DNA of 64,000 nt from Oscillospiraceae bacterium (GCA_902801295.1 CADCHN010000004.1:54639-118638), one strand, 5' to 3'; numbered from the stretch's first letter, positions 44,250 to 53,436 are shown. Translations and numbers: made by a program. Notes: generated by a model not told the origin, from the letters alone.

Positions 44250-46065
44250 GTTCGCATCCTCCCAGGTATTCTTCCAACTCTTCGATATAGTCGTCCACCA
44301 GAAACAGTTGGTCATTCTCACAGAGAACGACAGTGTCTCCAAATTCGTCAAACAGCGCCTCGTTGATGGCGTCGGCCTCGATGGACGGCATCCGGTGATT
44401 GGCCTTGACGAGGGCAGAAGCGCTCTGTCCGGCCAGCAGCGCGCGGAGAATCTGAATTTGCACATGATCCAGAGGGAGTCCGCTCGTTTCGGCCTCGGCC
44501 GCAGGTGGGGCCGCTTCTTCGATCTCCTCGATTTCATCCTCGGTCAGCAGGCTGTCCCGCGTTGTGACAGCATCACGTCGGATCTGCTCCAGCCCGGAGA
44601 GGTCGATCGTGATTTTGGGTCGGGCAGCCTCGATTGCTGCCTTTCGCTCCGCCTCAAGCACCGCGTCAATATAGGGGATCGACCATTCGTCGGCCGCGTT
44701 TTCCCGCAGGTAGCGGCCGGTTTTCAGATAGCGGCGCAGCCGGGCGTCCGTCTCGTGTAGGAAGCCCAGCAGCCGCGCCTTGTCAAAAGCGAGCTTGTCA
44801 TAGGCCTCCATCAGCCAGACGCCGCCGCGGCAGTGGTAGCTGCGGCAGTCGTCCAGCACGTAGTCTGTGTCCCGCGGCCTCGATCGCTCATAGTAGACAG
44901 CGTTGGACAGCGGATACCACGGGCGAGCCTTTTTTCCGCCGAAGCAGAGGGAAAACAGATCTTTGCCCTGCCAGCAATATGCGGACGCTGCTCGCCACGC
45001 CTCGCTGAACAGGTGCCTGCCGCGCGCCGGATCGGCGGCGAGCAGGGGAGAACTCAGCAGCTTTTTTCCGCCGAAGTAGCTCAGTGCCGAAAAGACTTCT
45101 TCGCCCGTGTGGTTTTTCGGAGACCGGAGCGCTGCCAGCGCCGTATCCTGCGCGAGCAGCTCCGGGTCCGCACTCTGGCAGGCAAGCTCCGGCGGCAGAT
45201 CGTGAAGCACGGCAAAGTCCAACATCCAGCGCCGCAGGTTGGGCCGCATGCGCTTGTCGCCAAGCCCCGCGTCCAGATAAGCCGTCTCAAAGTCCCGCAG
45301 CTTTTGCAGGCACGCCTCCGGCGTATCTGCGCCCACGCCGTTTAAAAGCTCATAGACGTAGAGATAGGCCGCGGAGGTGGGGATCGGCTGCACGTCGCCC
45401 TGCCGCAGCCGGGCACGCCAGGTGAAATAACCGCGGAGCTGCCGAGTGCTCAGATCGTGATAGGTGGGGAAATAGCAGACAAAATCGCCCGTCCAGGGGA
45501 GATCGTCCTCATAATCCTGCATGAACACGGCCTGACGGTAAAAGTTCCGGGCTCTGGCCGTGGGGGATTCTCTGCCGTATTCATACAGCCGCCGCATTTC
45601 ATGCAGGCGATCCGGCACGCCCTCCATCTCCGCCCGGTAGCTGCTTTCTGCAAAGGGCAGGGGAGTGTCCTGCCAGCGGCTGTCGGTGCCCGGAAGCTGC
45701 GATGCGAGAACGATGGTGTAACCATGCGGATTTCCGGCCTCGATCGCCCGGTCGAACAGGGAAAAGACGATCTCCTGCTCCGTATCGTCGTCAAAGGCGA
45801 TGTCGAGCCACTGGGCGCCGCGCATGCGGATCGCAGGGGAGAGATAGGGACGCTGGAAGCGCAGCAGACTGTCGCTGCCGCACTTCAGGTCGCAGCGTTC
45901 CAGCTCGCGGCCGGTGTCGGTGTCCCATTGCCGCATCAGAAGCGCGACCCATTTCCCCGTCTGGGGGTGGCAGAGCACAGAGAAGCCGGGGAAATCCGCC
46001 CACTTGTGCTGTTCTTCGATCTGGTATTTCTCTTTCGCATAGGCGATCAGCTCCGCCAGCTGCAT
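44242..46065 (-). CDS. TerB-N/TerB-C domain protein
   Basis: A 607-residue protein. Residues 1 to about 120 resemble a small MmcQ-like alpha/beta unit (HKWADFPGFSVLCHPQTGKW). Residues about 195-290 match the TerB-N region: FVCYFPTYHDLSTRQLRGYF, WRARLRQGD, and YLYVYELLNGVG. The last 80 residues have LPLDHVQIQILRALLAGQ and QLFLVDDYIEELEEYL, like the TerB-C region. TerB-N/C proteins were linked by comparative genomics to stress or phage-response systems. It is the first gene of the operon; GGAGG lies upstream of ATG 46065 and a promoter at 46108-46135. The catalytic function of the operon is not known to me. Confidence 0.75.
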   Translation of the reverse strand: MQLAELIAYAKEKYQIEEQHKWADFPGFSVLCHPQTGKWVALLMRQWDTDTGRELERCDLKCGSDSLLRFQRPYLSPAIRMRGAQWLDIAFDDDTEQEIVFSLFDRAIEAGNPHGYTIVLASQLPGTDSRWQDTPLPFAESSYRAEMEGVPDRLHEMRRLYEYGRESPTARARNFYRQAVFMQDYEDDLPWTGDFVCYFPTYHDLSTRQLRGYFTWRARLRQGDVQPIPTSAAYLYVYELLNGVGADTPEACLQKLRDFETAYLDAGLGDKRMRPNLRRWMLDFAVLHDLPPELACQSADPELLAQDTALAALRSPKNHTGEEVFSALSYFGGKKLLSSPLLAADPARGRHLFSEAWRAASAYCWQGKDLFSLCFGGKKARPWYPLSNAVYYERSRPRDTDYVLDDCRSYHCRGGVWLMEAYDKLAFDKARLLGFLHETDARLRRYLKTGRYLRENAADEWSIPYIDAVLEAERKAAIEAARPKITIDLSGLEQIRRDAVTTRDSLLTEDEIEEIEEAAPPAAEAETSGLPLDHVQIQILRALLAGQSASALVKANHRMPSIEADAINEALFDEFGDTVVLCENDQLFLVDDYIEELEEYLGGCEHG

Positions 46066-46107
46066 TGCAGCACCTCCCTCCGGTCAGAGACATTGTTCAG
46101 TATATTT

Positions 46108-46135
46108 ATTGTACCATATCTGATTATGAAATCAA
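46108..46135 (-). promoter_or_regulatory. Promoter of the TerB/BrxD/helicase operon
   Basis: Minus-strand TTGATT, 16-base spacer, TACAAT, 42 bases before the TerB start. It lies just inside the presumed boundary of the degraded mobile element. Confidence 0.6.
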
Positions 46136-46188
46136 GTACGCAGTAATATTGTACTTGGTACGCTTTTTGATACCAAAGAAACAGAACA

Positions 46189-46228
46189 GCTCCCGACTGT
46201 CGGCAGAATCTGCCGACAGCCCGGGAGC
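46189..46228. repeat. Strong hairpin upstream of the defence-like operon
   Basis: CTGTCGGCAG (46197-46206) and CTGCCGACAG (46210-46219) with an AAT loop, extended by GCTCCCG and CGGGAGC outside. It may be an old terminator or a border structure of the element. Confidence 0.6.
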
Positions 46229-46344
46229 CGTTGCGTCTTCTAATAATACTATCATAGGCTGCGCTGCCGCGATTGTGGACGTGGGGGCGGCGTTTTACGA
46301 AAGTGAAGAGGTCAGCGGCGCCCGAAGAGTGTATGCGACAAAGA

Positions 46345-46374
46345 AAAAACCGAGGACTTTTGTCCTCGGTTTTT
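46345..46374. terminator. Bidirectional terminator at the end of the recombinase
   Basis: AAAAACCGAGGAC (46345-46357) and GTCCTCGGTTTTT (46362-46374) with a 4-base loop and U-tracts in both directions. The recombinase frame runs through it, which suggests that its natural end lay nearby. Confidence 0.8.
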
Positions 46375-47829
46375 GATGGTGGAGATAAGATTTCCAAATC
46401 CGAACCGGGGATGGAGGCGCGCCGAGAGAGCGCGCACTCCATGTCGTTAAAATTTACAGTTTTAGTCCCGTCCTTGTAGTTGAGTGCGATGACGGCTTTA
46501 TCGTCGTAGAGGTAGATCGCGTTGACAAAGGTGCCGATCAGCATCTTCCGGTGTTCCAGCTTGGTCGTGTCCAGGTGCTGGAAACGCTTGAGCCAAAAGC
46601 GAATGAAGTCCTCGGACATCCTGGGCTTGGCCATCTTCTCCAAGGCAATCTTCTGTTCCAGCTCGTCCCGCGAGGCTTCCAACTGCTCCAGTCGCTCCTT
46701 TGTGGATTTTGTCAGGATTCCCTGTTGGATGGCGTTCAACAGATTATCAATGGCGGCGTTCGTCTCGCCGAGCTGCTTCTCAAAGGCTGGCAGGCTGAGG
46801 CTGTCGCGCCCCTGCAAATCCATCACAAGCTCGATGACCGCATCCACAGTACCCGGTTCATCCAAGAACTCTTTGATCGCCTGAATGACGGTATCTTCCA
46901 GCCATTCCTTCTTCATTGTCTTCTTGGAACAGTCTTTCAGCTTGCGCTTGATCGACGAGCACTTGTAGTAGTGATGCACGCCGTTGCGGCCCGTGCCGCT
47001 CTCGCCGACCATCGGCTCACCGCAGTATCCGCAAAAGAGTTTGCCGGAGAGTATGTACTCATCCTCTGCCTTATATCGGGCGGGGGACTTTTTGTTCTTC
47101 TCCATTCTGGCCTGAACCCGATCAAACAAATCCTGCGGTACGATCTGGGGGATGCCATCCGGCACAAGAATATCCCGGTAGCGATACTCTCCAAGGTAGC
47201 GGCGGTTTTTCAAGAGCTTCTCTACGCTATTGAAGCTGATGGGGTTGCCTCTACTGTTACGAAAGCCCTGCCCGTTCATCCAGTCGCAGATTTCTTTCAT
47301 GGTAGCGCCCTTGTCGTACATTTTATAGGCTTCCAGGACAAGCGGGGCAGTGAGCGGATCGATCTGGAAATACTGCTCCTGGTCGATCACATAGCCAATC
47401 GTCTGACCGCCGCCGTTGTATTTGCATTTGAGGGCGTTCTCCGTCATACCGCGCACGATCTTCTCGGAGAGGTCCGCCGAGTAATACTCGGCGAACCCTT
47501 CCAGAATGGACTCCATCAAGATGCCCTCGGAGCCTTCCGAAATCTTCTCCGTGGCAGAATGGCCTTGTAGTGCGCACTGTCGTAGCGATTGCGGGAGAAT
47601 CGGTCAAGCTTCCAGACAAGGACGATGTCGAACAAACCCTGGGCGCTGTCCTTGATCATGTTCTGAAATTCCGGGCGGTTGTCGGTCTTGGCGGAGAAAG
47701 CGCGGTCTATGTAGTGCCTCAAGATCGTTATGCCGTTTTTCTCAGCGAAGGCGGTACATTCGCGGATCTGTCCCTCTATGCTCTCTTCCCGCTGGTTGTC
47801 GGAAGAATACCGGGCATAGATCACAGCCT

Positions 47830-48177
47830 TCATTTCTTCTCCTCCGATACCATTTTCAGAATCGACGCCTTGAGCTCCTTGTTGGCCCGTGTGCCCGGCT
47901 CAAAGCACATCTCCACGAACTTTGCCATATCTGGATCAAACCGGGGCTTGTACTTGTAGATCTTGCCCTGGGGCTTGTCCGTGCGGCCGTAGATGTAATC
48001 CATGGACACATCGAAGTAGTCCGCGAACCAGAGCAGCGTTTCCGGGGTGGGATTGGAAAAGCCGCTCTCATAGCGGTTGAGGCTCGACTGCTGGATGCCG
48101 ATCAGCTTTGCCAGCTTGTTCTGCGAAAAACCAGCCTCCTCGCGCAGGATGCGTAAACGCTCTCCAAGAATCTGCAC
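47830..48177 (-). CDS. XRE-family repressor of the mobile element
   Basis: About 115 residues. The N-terminal HTH has LGERLRILREEAGFSQNKLAKLIGIQQSSLNRYE, given here only as a span (residues 3-36), followed by TPETLLWFADYFDVSMDYIYGR, typical of phage/ICE repressors. GTG 48177 has AGGAG ten bases upstream and starts directly at the domain; a longer version from an ATG about nine codons earlier is possible. The stop overlaps the recombinase start. It probably represses the recombinase and transfer genes. Confidence 0.8.
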   Translation of the reverse strand: MQILGERLRILREEAGFSQNKLAKLIGIQQSSLNRYESGFSNPTPETLLWFADYFDVSMDYIYGRTDKPQGKIYKYKPRFDPDMAKFVEMCFEPGTRANKELKASILKMVSEEKK

Positions 48178-48265
48178 CTTGTCATCTCTCCTTAGAATCA
48201 ACATTCTTTCTAATGAGAGATTAACATAACTACATACAACTTGCAAGGGCTTTTTCACATTTTTC

Positions 48266-48442
48266 TTACTCTTCATTTTCAGCTCCTTTGTTCTCTTGCT
48301 GTGCCTTCCACGCAGCGAATTCTTTTTGGCCTTCCTCGCTCTCGAACAGGGCCAGAATGTCCGGCAGGATACACCGGGCGATGGCCTCGATCTCGTGGTC
48401 CGGAAGGTCGCTATGGTTAATGGGTTTCTTCTTCCTGGGCAT
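48266..48442 (-). CDS. Small conserved element protein
   Basis: A 58-residue charged protein starting at ATG 48442 after AAAGGAG. It begins MPRKKKPINHSDLPDHEIEA and ends with a helical acidic tail (EEGQKEFAAWKAQQENK). Proteins of this form accompany relaxase and XRE genes in clostridial integrative elements; function is unknown to me. Confidence 0.65.
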   Translation of the reverse strand: MPRKKKPINHSDLPDHEIEAIARCILPDILALFESEEGQKEFAAWKAQQENKGAENEE

Positions 48443-48483
48443 AGTTCTCCTTTCGTGTTTCATTATTTTTGTCCTGCGCTGCC

Positions 48484-49844
48484 TCACGCAGGAAGGGTCC
48501 TAATTTGGATTTGATGCTGTAGGATCGGCTTGAGCTGCTCGGATTCCGTTTGGTACTCAGCGGTCAGCTTGTCCAGCTCCTTCTGCCAGGCCTTCACCGG
48601 GAGCTTGTGATCCGGCGCGGCGGCGTCGAGCTTCCGCTTGGCGAGCAGGAACAGATTGATCTCACGCTCGTGCTCGGCCTTGTACTTGTCGCGGGCTTTC
48701 TTGAACCGGATGCTGTTCCATTCTTCATAGATCGGCGTCAGCCGTTTGAACTCTCCGGCGAAGCGGATCAACTCTTCCAGTTCCTTCATCCGTGCAGATT
48801 TTGCGTTCAGCGCTGTGGTCATGGCTGCGGACTTCCTCTGGAAGTTCTGCAGATAGGTGTCGAAGTCTGCCAGCGTGACGATCCCGCGCTCCTGCAGGAT
48901 CAGCACCAGCTCGGAGAATTCTTTGAGGTTGCCAATCTTCGCTTTGTTCGACCATGCACCGGCGTTGCGCTGCTCAAGTCGCTGCGTGAGCAAATCCGCC
49001 AGCACGGGCGACTGGGGCGTGTTCAGCCGCTCCTTGATCTCGACGATCCCCTGCAGCAGTTCCGTGATTCTTCGGGCGATCTCCCGCAGCTTTTGATTCG
49101 TCGTGCGGATCAGACGGTTGAGGCTGCCCTTGTCGGTGGCAATGCCGCGCGCCTCCATCTGCCGCACAGCCGGGCCTTCGTGGACGGTAGGGATCTGCTC
49201 AATAAACCCTTTTCTTCAAACTTGCTGTTGCACAAGTCCGCCCAGGCCTGCCGCCAGGCCTCCAATCGCTCCGGGCTGCCCCAATCGGTGGTGGGAAAGG
49301 CCTTGAACTCATAGTCACCCTTGCCGTTTGGGATGCGGTTCCCGTGCTCGTCCAAGATGTACTCCCGCCGCTGCTTGTTGCCCCAGCTGCCGTCCGGGTT
49401 CAGCGGCCGGATTGGGCAGAGCACATGGAAGTGCGGATTCTGGATGCCGTCTTCGCCAGCGTCCTTCTCGTGCACGGCGCAGTCCACGATCATTCCGTGG
49501 CTCACAAAGTTCTCCAACAAAAATTGCCTTACCAGAGCAAGGTTTTCCTCGCGGGAAAACTCGTTCTGTAAGGCAATGTCAAAACTGTAAGCAAGCTGCG
49601 CTTTCGGATGCTGCTCGATTTTCTCAACCTCGTTCCAGAGCGTTTCTCGATCCCGGAATCTCTCCGGCGCGTGCTGCGGAAGAAGGATCTCTGCGCAGAC
49701 AACGCCTCTTTTGTGCGTGTAATCCGGGCTGTCGCCGTAATACTCGCTATGTAGTTTTTGCCCCGCGCGGTAGGCTGCCGCCGCGATGGCCGACTGTCCC
49801 GCGCTGCGCTTGATTTGCGTGACATGGAAGTGATACAGGGAGAT
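48484..49844 (-). pseudogene. MobA/MobL-family relaxase, frameshifted and start altered
   Basis: N-terminal relaxase domain: YHFHVTQIKRSAGQSAIAAA with AYRAGQKLHSEYYGDS, then the metal-binding histidines in IQNPHFHVLCPIRPLN. After FEEKGL (about 49202) the frame breaks; relatives continue with an RIDHRSY...QG segment that is missing, and the protein resumes in another frame at EQIPTVHEGPAVRQMEARG. The loss is probably about 40 bases. The rest is a long coiled coil ending at 48484. The expected start is also abnormal: AGGAGG is followed by ATC (49842-49844) within TAATC, where a TAATG overlap with the upstream stop would be usual. Not functional as written. Confidence 0.82.
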
Positions 49845-50075
49845 TAATTATCACCTCCCGGCAGCAGGGGAAGGACAGACGGAAGGGAAAGGATCTGCTC
49901 CATCAGGGAGTAAAACTCCGCTTCGCCCATGTCCTTTGTCGCCGGGGCTTTGCCGCTCGCCCTTTTCCAGATATGTTATCCTGTTCTTTAGCCGCTGCTG
50001 TTCATGCAGCAGCTGTTCCAGCCGCGTCTTGTCCTTCTCGTTTTGCTCTCGTAGTTTTTCGATTTTCTGGTTCAA
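49844..50075 (-). pseudogene. DUF3847-family element protein, frameshifted
   Basis: TTG 50075 follows GGAGG. The N-terminus NQKIEKLREQNEKDKTRLEQ and RLKNRITYLEKGER is the DUF3847 coiled coil. Relatives continue with a conserved RTHRLC-x-RGG segment, absent here. The C-terminal end KDMGEAEFYSLMEQILSLPS then PLLPGGDN lies in another frame and stops at 49844. The break is near 49955. It would normally be translationally coupled to the relaxase. Confidence 0.75.
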
Positions 50076-50187
50076 TACCAAGCCTCCTAACCATTAGATT
50101 TGTAGTTTTCTGCCTTCCGAATACCGAGATACCGCCCCGCCCGGTTCGGCATTCGGAAAGCCCTGATTTTCCTTGTTTTTTTCAGCT

Positions 50188-50542
50188 CTATTTTTCGACT
50201 TCTGCGCGTTTCCTTTTGGCGTATTCTGCCTTCTGCTTCCGCTGCGCCTCTGCCTTGCAACCCGCAAACGGCGCATCGCTTGCCGCTGCAGGGATAAAAA
50301 ATCTCCGCCTCCAGCGTGCCGGCCTCAGCGTCCTTTAACAGAACATTCCGAAAGAAGCGGCAGCTTACGGAAGAGGAGTGCAGTTGCGGGCATGGCGCAT
50401 CGAGGCGGATGCAGTTGCCGTTGTCGCAGCTGCTGCAAATGCTTCGGATGAGTCGCATGGCTTCGCGGTGCTGCTGAAGGGTCATGCGGTAGAGGGAACC
50501 GTCGGGTTTCCTCTCAATGGGTGCGAGTGGGTTGGGAATGAT
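50188..50542 (-). pseudogene. Cys-rich VLP-type element protein, frameshifted
   Basis: The frame contains RKPDGSLYRMTLQQHREAMR and LIRSICSSCDNGNC, then KRCAVCG. Relatives follow the first CxxC with about 15 residues holding the second CxxC pair of a zinc ribbon; here that part is gone and the protein resumes in another frame as CKAEAQRKQKAEYAKRKRAE ending at 50188. The break is near 50261. AAAGGAG is followed eight bases later by ATC (50540-50542), not ATG, and the first true ATG in frame is 50485, inside the conserved region. Confidence 0.75.
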
Positions 50543-50608
50543 TGTGATTTCTCCTTTCTGATTTTGGGCATGAAAAAAGCCACGCTCATCTTTCCAGACT
50601 TGCGTGGC

Positions 50609-51463
50609 TCATGCCTTCATGTATTGTCGGTATTCTTTCTTGATGCCTTTCATTCGTTTGATCACGCTGCTGTGATTGGAAAAGCCAAGCTCAACAGCGA
50701 TTTCCATATAAGTATATCCTTCCTCCCGCATTTGAACAATGCGTCGATCTGTCTCCGACAGCGTAGCAAGAAAACGCTCTGCGTCAACTTTGGTGCAGAC
50801 ATATTTCTCCAGATCCAGCCGGGGATCGGGGTAGCCAAACGGACGATCATCGTCTTCATCCAGGTTCTTTGAACGCAGTCGTTCCAAGGAAACTGACTGC
50901 ACGCGTTTGGATCTCGAGTGATACCACTTGCGAACGAAGTCTGTCCGAACGTTTGTGCGCTGATTCTCAAAATCCTCGGCGCATGGCATCTCATGGAGTA
51001 CGTCCAACATTGGCTGCCAGCCCTGTTCCTCGATGACCTTCTTGACCACTTTCTCAAAAAGAGCATCGATCTGTTCTTTCGGAAGGAAAAGAATCTCGGC
51101 GTCTTTGCGAAGCAAAAACAGCTGCTGAAGATTCCATCCGGTTTCCTGTTCAATGCCCTTTGACCACAGCGGCAGGGAGTAGGAAAGACGCCACACGGGA
51201 AAATCTCCGGTGTAATGCTCCTTCCATCCGGGAAAGCCGAAATGCGGAAAGGCCAGCGAGGAAACAGCGTCCATGATCTCATCGAGAAACGCATCGCTGT
51301 CGATCAAGCTCAAGAGCTCTTCCGAGCGAAACACCTGACGCGGATTGCGGGGGATCTTCATCAGCGTAGGGCATCGGTACCAGAGCTCTTCGGGCAAGAG
51401 ATAGACCAGCGGAAGATAGCGAAGGTTGCTGTCATATGGAATTTTGAAAGAAATAGCAGGCAT
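50609..51463 (-). CDS. Sigma-70 region-4-like regulator of the mobile element
   Basis: A 284-residue protein, intact. The C-terminal 60 residues (LSETDRRIVQMREEGYTYME and IAVELGFSNHSSVIKRMKGI) form an HTH like sigma factor region 4 or YlxM-type proteins. The N-terminal 200 residues contain IPYDSNLRYLPLVYLLPEEL and SLAFPHFGFPGWKEHY, which I do not recognise. Such genes occur at the end of clostridial mobilizable elements and probably regulate transfer genes. The upstream 120 bases are AT-rich and may hold its promoter. Confidence 0.65.
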   Translation of the reverse strand: MPAISFKIPYDSNLRYLPLVYLLPEELWYRCPTLMKIPRNPRQVFRSEELLSLIDSDAFLDEIMDAVSSLAFPHFGFPGWKEHYTGDFPVWRLSYSLPLWSKGIEQETGWNLQQLFLLRKDAEILFLPKEQIDALFEKVVKKVIEEQGWQPMLDVLHEMPCAEDFENQRTNVRTDFVRKWYHSRSKRVQSVSLERLRSKNLDEDDDRPFGYPDPRLDLEKYVCTKVDAERFLATLSETDRRIVQMREEGYTYMEIAVELGFSNHSSVIKRMKGIKKEYRQYMKA

Positions 51464-51600
51464 AAAGAATACTTCTATTTATTAACGACAAAAGCTATAA
51501 TAAAATGTTACCGCAAAAACATACTTAACAAAAAATTCATGGATATTATACGACAGGTTCCATGCCGCGTCTACAGAAATGTGTCGAAGAAAAGAAAAAA

Positions 51601-51646
51601 CCCATGAAAGAAATCCGATTATTCGCAGTCGGATTTCTTTCATGGG
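51601..51646 (-). terminator. Rho-independent terminator (minus strand)
   Basis: An 18-bp perfect stem, arms 51601-51618 and 51629-51646 (CCCATGAAAGAAATCCGA and its complement), 10-base loop. On the minus strand it is followed by T6 C T4, so it ends transcripts coming from 52.2 kb or the hairpin region. Confidence 0.85.
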
Positions 51647-51658
51647 TGCGCAAGGATA

Positions 51659-51779
51659 GATGCGAAGCATCGCAAGGGGTGCAGCCCCTTGTACGGAGCA
51701 GTGCGACGCAAAAAAGAACGCTCGGGCGTTTCATCAAGCTCCGCAGGACGCACAAACGGGTCAGCCGCAGCTGACCCGT
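51659..51779. other. Cluster of three hairpins, candidate element border, oriT or small RNA
   Basis: GATGC-GAA-GCATC (51659-51671), CAAGGGG and CCCCTTG (51673-51679, 51685-51691), and ACGGGTCAGC and GCTGACCCGT (51756-51765, 51770-51779). No coding frame is supported. Its location at the end of the mobilizable element suggests a role in transfer or a border structure. Confidence 0.4.
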
Positions 51780-51808
51780 ATAGAAGTGCGCCATTAGGAA
51801 AAACGTTT

Positions 51809-52186
51809 CTATGCACGCATTGGACATACGGAGCATCCCCAAGAGAAAATGATTTTTCCCAGCTCTTCCCATATGCCGACTAAATAAGAATCCATAGAAG
51901 TATCAAGCTCAATTGAGATTAGTCCGTTGTCAACAATAAACTGATTTAATCTTTCAAGAAAATGATTATTTACGACACTACTAAAATTTGGCGTCCCCTT
52001 AGGTATGCTGGTCTGGTTAATAACGGAATCCCAATACCGGCCATGAGAAGTTGACAAATCTACTGTTATCCCATTTTTGAAATCATAATAGCAAATAGGC
52101 ATGCCGTCATCAACTGTTCTCAAGGCATTTAGAATCTGAAGGCCCTCCGATGAACAGTATTGATCTCCCAGTTTGTTAAACTCCAT
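51809..52186 (-). CDS. Unrecognised protein or gene fragment
   Basis: A 125-residue frame that is AT-rich compared with the surrounding genes. It reads MEFNKLGDQYCSSEGLQILN, with later DSVINQTSIPKGTPNFSSVV and IWEELGKIIFSWGC. I recognise no family. No good ribosome site precedes it, and it may be the 3' part of a gene cut by insertion of the neighbouring element. The following 290 bases up to the SDR gene are AT-rich and hold no supported gene. Confidence 0.35.
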   Translation of the reverse strand: MEFNKLGDQYCSSEGLQILNALRTVDDGMPICYYDFKNGITVDLSTSHGRYWDSVINQTSIPKGTPNFSSVVNNHFLERLNQFIVDNGLISIELDTSMDSYLVGIWEELGKIIFSWGCSVCPMRA

Positions 52187-52476
52187 TCCAGTAGTAGCCA
52201 ACTAATTATCTGTTATAAGCCTAAAACGGCCTTGTCTAAAATCTTTGCTTTTTTGTTGGTGTAAATGTTTGAATATGCGTAGCCTACCTGCAATTGTCCG
52301 AAAATCGAACAGGCTGAGAGAAATTGTTATGATATGAATCAATATCTTCCCTTTTGAACGGTATCTGAACAGAACTATGGTGATTGAAAGTTCCTCTTTT
52401 ACACTGTGTTCAATAAGATAAATGCAGTCGGGTGGATTTGTCCACAAACGAAAAAATAGTACAAGGAGGAACAGAC

Positions 52477-53415
52477 ATGCAGAACTATGAAAACAAAATC
52501 GCGGTGATCACCGGGGGCACCTCCGGACTGGGTTATGCTTTTGCTGACCTGCTGGGTCAGGCGGGCGCAAAAGTCGTCATTACGGGCCGGCGGATGGAGA
52601 ATGGCGAAAAGGCCGAGGCGGAATTAAAGGGCAAGGGGATTGAAGCTCTGTACGTTCAGCAGGACGTTACGGAGGAAGAGAGCTGGGATAAGCTGCTCAA
52701 GATCGTTCTCGGGACTTACGGCCGGATCGATTACGGCTTTATCAATGCGGGCGTAATGGCGCGTCCCAAGCCCAGCATGCAGCTGACCATGAACGATTGG
52801 AACTGGGTGCTGGATACCAATATCCGCGGCACGCTTCTCGGACTTCGCAAATTCACCGGAGCAATGATGATGCAGGAGAGCGGCGGCACCATCGTGACGA
52901 CCGCTTCTACCGCATCGATTGCGCCCTTCTCCATGTGGGGGCCTTACTCCGTCTCCAAGGCGGCGGTACTGCGTCTAGTTGAGAGCTTCAAGGGTGAGAT
53001 GACTCTGGGAAAGATCACCAAAATCCAGTATTGCGTGTCTCTGCCCGGCGTCTTTGAATCCGACGTCATCAACGGCACCTGCTATCGCAGCGAAAAGTAT
53101 AAAAATCCCGGCGAGGCAGACATGCCTGTTGCCGCTTCAAAAGCGCACACGCCGGACGGCGACAAGCTGGGGTATATCACCGCCGCCGAGGCGGCCCAGT
53201 CCATCATCGACCAGATGGAGGCGGGTAAGTTCTACATTTACACCCACGAGGATCTGAGCCTGAGCCTGCTGCCGGAGCAGTTCAAATCTCTCCAGAATGA
53301 ACAGGGTCTGACCGACCAGGCTGTCTTTGATTTTGCATTTTATGCCAAAAAGCTGGCTGCCCAGGGCGTTGACGTGAAGGCCTCCAATCTGCAGAGCATG
53401 ACACAGAATAACTGA
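52477..53415 (+). CDS. Short-chain dehydrogenase
   Basis: A 312-residue SDR: cofactor loop AVITGGTSGLGYAFADLL, INAGVMARPKPSM, catalytic serine in TTASTASIAP, and GPYSVSKAAVLR with Y-x-x-x-K. The R-rich loop after the second strand (TGRRMENG) favours NADP. The C-terminal 90 residues exceed the usual SDR core, with FYIYTHEDLSLSLLPEQFK. ATG 52477 has AAGGAGG seven bases upstream. It lies 21 bases before an old-yellow-enzyme-type reductase; together they may reduce an unsaturated ketone or related substrate. Confidence 0.88.
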   Translation: MQNYENKIAVITGGTSGLGYAFADLLGQAGAKVVITGRRMENGEKAEAELKGKGIEALYVQQDVTEEESWDKLLKIVLGTYGRIDYGFINAGVMARPKPSMQLTMNDWNWVLDTNIRGTLLGLRKFTGAMMMQESGGTIVTTASTASIAPFSMWGPYSVSKAAVLRLVESFKGEMTLGKITKIQYCVSLPGVFESDVINGTCYRSEKYKNPGEADMPVAASKAHTPDGDKLGYITAAEAAQSIIDQMEAGKFYIYTHEDLSLSLLPEQFKSLQNEQGLTDQAVFDFAFYAKKLAAQGVDVKASNLQSMTQNN

Positions 53416-53436
53416 GTCTGGAATGCCGGAGGAAAC

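Larger units (their letters stand above)
46047..47833 (-). pseudogene. Large serine recombinase, broken by a short deletion
   Basis: The N-terminal resolvase domain (to about residue 95) has AVIYARYSSDNQREESIEGQ with the catalytic serine and VWKLDRFSRNRYDS. At about 47553 the frame jumps: KAIL is joined directly to ATEKISEGSEGIL-type sequence in another frame, where relatives have about nine more residues (RKNGVKVIS). The second part, in the new frame, carries the recombinase domain (GYVIDQEQYFQIDP), the zinc ribbon (LFCGYCGEPMVG, then YYKCSSIKRK) and a coiled coil. The inferred loss is about 28 bases. Beyond about 46390 the frame reads through a terminator into non-homologous residues. It overlaps the XRE gene stop (ATGA). 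Confidence 0.85.
46100..51800. mobile_element. Degraded integrative/mobilizable element
   Basis: The gene order serine recombinase, XRE repressor, small protein, MobA/MobL relaxase, DUF3847 protein, Cys-rich protein and sigma-like regulator, all on one strand, is that of clostridial mobilizable elements. Four of these genes are frameshifted. Boundaries are approximate: the left end is near the promoter of the TerB operon, the right near the hairpin cluster at 51.6-51.8 kb. No direct repeats marking att sites were found by eye. Confidence 0.65.

Noticed and set aside
49529..49825. A 98-codon minus-strand frame overlapping the relaxase start
   Set aside because: It is an out-of-frame reading; the correct frame over the same bases encodes the conserved relaxase N-terminus.
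52202..52447. An 81-codon minus-strand frame upstream of the SDR gene
   Set aside because: AT-rich intergenic sequence, no ribosome site, no domain.
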